DNA from: Tachypleus tridentatus
Lineage: Eukaryota; Arthropoda; Merostomata; Xiphosura; Limulidae
Assembly (NCBI RefSeq): GCF_004210375.1
Contig: NC_134834.1
Span: 153,097,290-153,161,289 of the forward strand
Direction of reading: 5' to 3'
Length of the DNA stretch: 64,000 nt
The notes under the pieces are model-generated. The model was not told the DNA's origin. It did not search any database and saw only the letters and a list, made by a program, of their open reading frames with translations. Shown here piece by piece: positions 58,361 through 64,000 of the stretch. Within the stretch, counting starts at the first letter, position 1; each line of letters opens with the position of its first letter. A program made the translations under genes and the position numbers.

Positions 58361-58876
58361 TCACTCAAGTGGACTGCCAGCTGGCACGCAGCCGAGCCTT
58401 GAAGACAAGACCATAGTCCATGCATGCGGAATAGGCACAGGGGTGATGGTGCTGGAGCAGACAGATTTAGCTGCCATGTCTGCAAGCTCGTTCCCGCGAA
58501 TACCAACATGGCCTGGTATCCAGAAAAACTGGATTGAAGTAGCTGTTAATGAGAAATGGGCCAGTCGGTTTTTAATATCAGCGAGAATAGGATGTGAGCC
58601 AACGTGTAGCAATTCCAAGGCAAGTATAGAACTAAGTGAATCAGTATAAATAATGCAGTTGGAGAACTGCTCAGCTGCAATATGATCCAGGGCAAGAGAT
58701 ATGGCATACAGTTCAGCAGTGAACACAGAAGCTGTAGAGGGGATTCTGCGCGCAACTACTGAACCACGGCAAACCATAGCAGAGCCCACTGAATTACCTG
58801 ATTTGGAACCATCTGTATAAATGGGAACTGAATGATTGTTTGAAAGATATTCATTGAATAAAAGACGGTATTCCAA
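58361..58876 (-). CDS. LINE D RNase H, intact motifs
   Basis: A 171-codon open frame carries all motifs: VPIYTDGSKSGNS (Asp), FTAELYAISLALD (Glu), CIIYTDSLSSILALE (Asp) and FWIPGHVGIRGNELADMAAK (His and final Asp). It is the best preserved RNase H of the LINE family in this window. The frame is a fragment of ORF2, and its Met is internal and not a natural start. A frameshift follows near 58400 at the C-terminal end. Confidence 0.8.
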   Translation of the reverse strand: MEYRLLFNEYLSNNHSVPIYTDGSKSGNSVGSAMVCRGSVVARRIPSTASVFTAELYAISLALDHIAAEQFSNCIIYTDSLSSILALELLHVGSHPILADIKNRLAHFSLTATSIQFFWIPGHVGIRGNELADMAAKSVCSSTITPVPIPHAWTMVLSSRLGCVPAGSPLE

Positions 58877-58903
58877 TCTGGAGTATCTGCCTTTTTAGGT
58901 GAC

Positions 58904-59877
58904 TCAAAGAAAAGTCACATTTGGGGGCTGTAATAAGCCATGGTGGGATGGGCGACCTGTGGAATCTGCAATGTTATCCAAGGACAGACCCAATTCATCC
59001 AATTGTGCCCGGATCACGAGGCCAAACGGAGCAATGACAGATCGTCTGTTCTGAAAAGTACTGCCCACCAAGGAAGGAAAACACATTACCAGGTGGGATG
59101 CTTTGGTAAGGAATGAAGTTTGAAGTATATTGTAAAGATAGTTGCAAAGCGGCAAAGGTGTAGAGAAGGTTCATGAGATTCAATGTATATACTTTGAACT
59201 GGAGAGGTGCGGAAAGCCCCAGTGCAGAGTCAAGTCCTTGGCGATGAATGGGGTCCAGCATCTTTAAGGCGATGGTCTGGCAGAGCCATAGACCATTGAT
59301 CCATTGTCGAGTTTGATGGAATAAGAGCACGATGTACCTTTAACACTGAACAGTGATCTGCTCCCCAACTGGTAGTAGAGAGGGACGGAGGATGTTCAGT
59401 GCTCTTGTGCATTTGACCTGAAGCTGCTTTAAGTGTGGTATAAAGGTCAGTTTACGATCAAAGATAAGCCCCAAGAACTTGGTCTCCAGGACCACTGGCA
59501 GCAAAACTTCACCAATATGAAGTTCAGGATCAGGGTGAGTACCCGTCGATGGCGAAAGTGCATGCATACGGTTTTAGAGAGAGAGAAATTAAAGCCGTTC
59601 GCCAGAGTCCACTTCCATTACACAATTGAGGGCGGTTTGTAGTTGCAGCTCAATATATCTCATGTTTGACAACTGACATGAGATGTGAAAGTCGTCGACA
59701 TACAGCCCATTCAAGCAGCGAGAGGGAGTTGTTCAGTGATGGCATTTATGTTTATACTGAAAAGTGTGACACTCAATACACAGCCTTGAGGGACTCCAAG
59801 TTCCTGTACAAAAGAACGGGAAAGTGTCAAACCCACACGAACTTGAAATCTCCTGTCTATTAAAAAAGTTTTAATTT
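58904..59877 (-). pseudogene. LINE D reverse transcriptase, 3' half, YVDD retained
   Basis: In shifting frames it shows QELGVPQGCVLSVTLFSINI (59711-59840), then YVDDFHISCQLSNMRYIE (about 59645-59710) with the catalytic YVDD intact. LPVVLETKFLGLIFDRKLTF and VKCTRALNILR follow (59340-59567). It ends at 59877, where the 5' UTR is joined, so the N-terminal half of the RT is lost. Confidence 0.8.
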
Positions 59878-60196
59878 TTAACCCAAACACCAGCATCAGG
59901 CACAATGTCCACAACACCCGGTGAGAACTTCCAACACTGGTACTTGGTTGACTCTAGCCCAAGTGGACCAGCCGATTGACCCAAGGGGCCACCCAAAGGC
60001 AGCCGTCTACAGGAATTTGAGGCCAAAGTGGTGTGTTAGGGTTGGACCCCTCAACCACCAGGATCCTCTCCTCCCCTTCACGGGTCGCCACGCACGGCAA
60101 ACACGTGAGTGGATGTTTAGATCCCAGAGAAGGTAACCAGACAGAACAGAACCTTCCATGGGAGGTCCCCACACGTTACAGGAATCCACACGAGGG
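59878..60196 (-). promoter_or_regulatory. LINE D 5' UTR / internal promoter region
   Basis: It is the reverse complement of the 5' end of LINE B (20762-21060), about 80% identical by eye, and GC-richer than the rest of the LINE. In non-LTR elements this part carries the internal promoter. It ends exactly at the target duplication, which marks a true element 5' end. Confidence 0.75.
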
Positions 60197-60219
60197 AAAC
60201 TGTGACCAAAGCATAGCCT

Positions 60220-60770
60220 AGTAAGGACAACTTTCTCCCTCCAATTTTTATGGAAACAAGAGGGCCAGTAGAAAGTTTTATCTGGAAAAGCTCTTTATCA
60301 CATTGTTCACTCCAAGTCTTCTGCCAACTGTCGCAGAGGTGAGCACTGAATGCAGGGCTGTAGTCAACGTATGAGATAGGCATGGTAGTGATAGCACCGG
60401 AGTATACTGAATTAGCTGCAGTGTCAGTGAGCTCATTCCCATGAATAATGTTGTGGCCTGGTATCCAGAAAAACTGGATAGAACTAGATGATAAATAGAA
60501 ATGAGCCAGCCAGTTTTGAATATTAATAAGAACAGGGTGAGAACTAATGTGAAGCAATTTCAGGGCCAGAAGAGTGCAAAGAGAGTCAGTATAAATTGTA
60601 CAATTCAAGTACTGCATAGTGTTATGTGATCGACGACAAGAGAAATGGCGTACAATTCGACAGTGAACACAGAAACTGCAGAGGTGATCAGGTGTGCAAC
60701 CACCAAACTACAACAAACCATGGTAGAGCCCAAAGCGTCATCTGCTTTTGAACCATCTGTAAAATAGGAA
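60220..60770 (-). pseudogene. LINE E RNase H
   Basis: LNCTIYTDSLCTLLALKLL (Asp) and IQFFWIPGHNIIHGNELTDT (His; Glu-Leu-Thr-Asp keeps the final Asp) are seen in the frame 60117-60617. The first block is in another frame near 60740-60770. The C-terminal codons after about 60197 belong to inserted copy D. Confidence 0.75.
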
Positions 60771-60899
60771 TGGAAGGATTGTTCAAAAGATGTTTGGCAA
60801 TTAGAAAAAGGTATTTCTAATCAGGAGTATTTGCCTTCTTCAGATGATTCAAAGAAAGGTCACTATTGAGTACAGTAATAAGCCATGGTGGGAAGGATT

Positions 60900-62450
60900 G
60901 ACCTGTGGAGACAGCAATGTCATACAAGGACAGATCCAATTTAGCCAGGTGCACATGAATATGAAGGCCAAAAGGTACAATGGCAGACCATCTATCATGA
61001 AAAGTATGTCACACTGAGGAAGGAAAACACAATTCCTGGTAGGATGCTGTGGTAAGGATCAAAATTTTGAAGCATACAATGAAGATGGTTTCAAATGGAA
61101 AAGGTGTAAAGAAAGTTCATTAGGCGTGGTGTACAAACTCTAGACTGGAGAAGTGCAGAAAGCAACAGATGGTGAACAGCATCCAACATGTTCAAAGACC
61201 AGAGACCTATAGTTCAGTTTTGATCAATTTAGGAGATGATAGATCTTTATCACAGAACACTTATATGCTCCCTAAAGAGGTGGAAGAAAGGACAGAGAGG
61301 ATGTTCAATGCTCTTGTACACTTCATGCATAGCTAATTGATGTGTGAAATGAAAGTAGGGGACCAGAGGAAGCACAACTTTACCTAGACAGAGCACAGGA
61401 ATGGGATGAATATTCTGTTGGTGGCAAACGTGCATGCAAATGGTTTTAGAGAAAGAAAAGGTAAAACTGTTTGTGGTGGTCCATTTCAGTAAATGACTGA
61501 GGGCAGGATTGTAGCTGCCACTCAATAAACCTTATGTTCAACAACTGAATGAGATGTGGAAGTTGTCAACACAGTCTGTCTGCAACTGTAAGGAGGGAGT
61601 TGTCTAGCAATGGCAATAATCTTTATTATGAAAAGTGTGACACTCAAGACATAGCCCTGATGAACTCCATGTAGTGGTCTATTAAAAAAAGTTTTGATAA
61701 AAAAGGGGAAATAGCCAGGTAGCCCACATGAATGGAGGTCTTGCAAAAAGACAGAAATTAGATATTCTCGCTTGAGAAAGGCTTCCCTGATTGAATAGCC
61801 CACAGTGGAATGTTGTCATTGAAACCCATACTTGGTGGGTGAGAGGAATGTTTGGTTCGAGGAACCAAACAAGAAGAGCATTAACCATCCTTTCCAAGAT
61901 CTCACAAACAGCTCATCAAAGCAATTGGATGGTAGTTTGAAGGAATCTTGGGATCCTTCCTGGGCTTGTAAACAGGAAAGACAATAGTCTGGTGCCAAGC
62001 ACCAGGAAAAGTATTCTCCTGCTAGATCCAGTAAGAAGCAACCAGAAAAGTAGCAAGAGAGTCAGGAAAAAGATGACAGTATCTTGTAGTAAATATCATC
62101 AGGTTCATCTGATACACTGCCAGACCAAAGAAGAGCAAGCTTGAATTCCACCTGTGTAAAGGGGAAATTATAGTCATTGGGGGGCAATTAGCCCAAAAGG
62201 AAAAAGAGGTGCTTGCTTTGCCTTAGTCCTAATGGCTAAGAAGGTGGGTGATAAAGCAGAAACGCTAGATGCACAAGAAAGCTTTGCCAAGAGTATTGGC
62301 AATTCTCTGGGCATCAGCAACTTCCTGACCATTGGAAAGCAAGATTGAAGTATACTGCCCACTGACCTTTCGAACCTTGTCCCATATGACTTTGGAACTG
62401 GTGGTAGAAGAGATACTAGTTGTGTACTTAATTCAAGATTCCTACTGACT
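60900..62450 (-). pseudogene. LINE E reverse transcriptase, catalytic box mutated
   Basis: GYVLSVTLFIIKIIAI (after a degraded PQG) lies in the frame 61522-61803. In a neighbouring frame the catalytic box reads CVDNFHIS in place of YVDDFHIS, so the second Asp is Asn. HLLKWTTTNSFTFSFSKTIC and CLGKVVLPLVP follow (61250-61525). An additional ~100-bp deletion removes part of the thumb. Confidence 0.75.
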
Positions 62451-62499
62451 TTGATGTTTCACCTGAAAAAAGTCATGCAGTTTAAAAGTGTCGGATACC

Positions 62500-63415
62500 A
62501 ACAACAGGTATTCTAGACCTGTTTTTGAGCCTTCCATGCCACGTGGCAGGTAGGATTCCACCATGAACAGAGATACCGTGAAAAATGTGTAAAGGGTTTA
62601 GGAATCCACTGAACAGCTGTATGGACAATACAGTCAGTCACTCTTGCCATGCAGTCGTCTACTGATTGATTACAGATTATGGCAAGATCAAGTTCCAAGA
62701 GAGCAGTGAAAGAGGGCCAGTTGGCTTGGTCCAGCTTCTACCAGGCACGAGATTCAGATGGCATCGACCACAGCCAGTTTCTCTCAAAATGACAAGAAAA
62801 TGGTCATTGCCCTGTGGGTCACTTTTAACCTTCCAAAAGGAAAGTGAAGTGGAGCATATACAGAGATCAATAGCAATAAAAGACTGACTACATGCATGAC
62901 TATAAGCAGAAGAACCAATACTGAAGAGGGAAAAATTGTAATTTGAGAGTATACACTTTATGGAACTACCCCTCCCATCAATATCAATACCACTCTGGAG
63001 GGTATTATATCTGCTGAAATCTCCCAGGATTATGAAGGGAGAAAGTAACTTCAATGAGGACATCAAGGTCTGATTGGTTATAGGTCTCTCCAAATGACAG
63101 ATATAGAGAACAAATAGTGATGGTACGACCCAAGGAAACACAGATTGCTACAGTCTCCTGAAGGTGCACAGAGTGGCAAATACAGGGTGGGCAAATGCTG
63201 ATTAACCAGCAGTGCCAACCCTCCATACACTCATCCATCACACAACCTGTCATTTCTGTGCAAAGAAAACTGCTGAAAGATGACTGCATTGGTAGGTCTC
63301 AGAAATGTTTCCTGTATGGAGAAATACACAGAATGATATGAATCAATAAAATTCTTAATGCCATCTGTATTCGAAGGAAAACCCAAACAGTTCCACTGTA
63401 TGAAAGTGGCCATTT
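62500..63415 (-). pseudogene. LINE E endonuclease
   Basis: In order from the N-terminus these are visible: FIQWNCLGFPSNTDGIKNFI (63350-63413), SIQETFLRPTNAVIFQQFS (63270-63330), CVSLGRTITICSLYLSFGET, and FIILGDFSRYNTLQSGIDID (about 62970-63040, the GDFNGHN box with Asn-Gly-His changed). FIAIDLCICSTSLSFW follows. Two frameshifts are present. Confidence 0.8.
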
Positions 63416-63419
63416 TTAT

Positions 63420-64000
63420 TTATGTGAATGAGAATTGGGCAAAAAGTCCTTCTGTTTTAGAAAACATTTTTTTCTTTATTGGAAGGAGGTCTTGCACTGG
63501 GTCAATTAGGCAGGTCTGTTTGTGGATGATTATTCCAGTGACTGATGGCATGAATAAATAATCATTTTGTATTTCAGGGCCAGAGAAAGAGATGGATCTG
63601 AGAGGACGTCCAAACCCAGAGCCAAAGGAAGTGGACTCAGGAAGTCATTGGAAGGACTGGCAAGTATGGAGATGGGAGTAGATGTAGAATTGTCACCTCT
63701 TGAACATGAATGGCAATAGATTCTTCATATGCTTTGAAAATAACAATGTTGAAAGCAAGAAGAGATGTGTTTGCAATTCCACTGCTGTAGTGGAACAGAG
63801 TGCATCAGCACGGCCAAGATGGAGCAAAGAACAATAACTCCCAAGCCACTGGGTAGGAGATATTGTTCAGTCTTCACTGTTGCATCTTTTTCTCCTCCAA
63901 CCACTTATGGCAAGAACTAAAATAAGATGTGTGTAAACTATTACAATTAACACAATGTTGTTCCAGTTTGCACTTGTAAACATTGTGGTATATGCCATCA
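63420..64000 (-). pseudogene. LINE E ORF1 3' part, runs off the window
   Basis: It is the reverse complement of a region homologous to ORF1 of copy B. The plus-strand text CATCTTTTTCTCCTCCAACCA (63884-63904) is the counterpart of the WLEEK region after the zinc knuckles. The segment continues beyond 64000. Confidence 0.6.

Larger units (their letters stand above)
57095..60196 (-). mobile_element. LINE copy D: internally deleted, both ends present, inserted in copy E
   Basis: It is bounded by a 12-bp target duplication, AAACTGTGACCA (57083-57094 and 60197-60208). The 3' end has a (TTGA)n tail (57095-57112). Then come an expanded 3' UTR with three stem-loop modules, RNase H (58361-58876), RT up to about 59877, and an abrupt join to the 5' UTR (59878-60196, homologous to 20762-21060 in copy B). 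The N-terminal part of RT, the endonuclease and ORF1 are missing. It is either a transposed deletion derivative or was deleted after insertion. Confidence 0.9.
60197..64000 (-). mobile_element. LINE copy E, main segment (RNase H to ORF1)
   Basis: This continues copy E after the D insertion: RNase H (60220-60770), RT (60900-62450), endonuclease (62500-63415) and the 3' end of ORF1 (63420-64000, running off the window). All domains are frameshifted. Confidence 0.85.

Noticed and set aside
1-64000. CRISPR arrays, rRNA genes or free-standing tRNA genes
   Set aside because: No regularly spaced repeats and no rRNA sequence. All tRNA-like sequences are SINE heads with diverged acceptor stems.

Overview
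This is a eukaryotic, AT-rich, largely non-coding window. There are no operons, ribosome-binding sites or prokaryotic features. It carries GT/AG splice signals, tRNA-derived SINEs, several LINE families, Tc1/mariner and hAT DNA transposons, a Ty3/Gypsy LTR element and a 500-base assembly gap (45631-46130). The abundant tRNA-Thr-like SINE and its LINE partner suggest an arthropod, probably a chelicerate such as a horseshoe crab. The species is inferred from the look of the repeats and was not tested.

Layout. 1-6100: a CR1-like LINE tail (590-1190), then about 4 kb of unexplained, slightly GC-richer DNA. 6100-10300: LINE copy A (minus) with a mariner-type MITE inside. 10300-17000: AT-rich DNA with the one host-gene exon I can name, exon 1 of a FEZ/UNC-76 homologue (minus, 13425-13735). 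17000-23200: SINEs, an unidentified gag-like ORF, LINE copy B (plus; 5' UTR, ORF1, start of endonuclease), an orphan Tc1 end and a foldback repeat. 23200-31000: a SINE with target-site duplication, an internally deleted Tc1 element with both TIRs, a hammerhead-ribozyme-like motif and long stretches with nothing recognisable. 31000-38000: relics of a two-exon repetitive gene family, a cluster of heat shock elements, an envelope-fusion-protein-like relic, five SINEs and a second CR1-like fragment. 38000-44650: a hAT element split by one SINE and cut off by a second SINE, which is itself cut off by a decayed Ty3/Gypsy element. 46230-50320: LINE copy C (minus) beside a mariner transposase fragment. 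51420-51705: an unidentified exon with a clean donor site. 52500-56000: a mariner MITE, a microsatellite, a SINE and a Tc1 fragment. 56700-64000: LINE copy E (minus), split by the later insertion of LINE copy D.

The LINE family has ORF1 with CCHC knuckles, then an APE-type endonuclease, RT and RNase H, and a short tetranucleotide 3' tail. It is consistent with the I/Jockey group. All copies are defective. Copies A, C and E have lost or mutated the RT YVDD box; copy D keeps YVDD and RNase H but lacks the endonuclease and ORF1.

The best leads are: the 3'-UTR stem-loop module of the LINE, triplicated in copy D with a compensatory base change; the heat-shock-element cluster; the nested insertions with target-site duplications; the envelope-like relic; and the hammerhead-like motif. 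I saw no clearly new multi-gene system.
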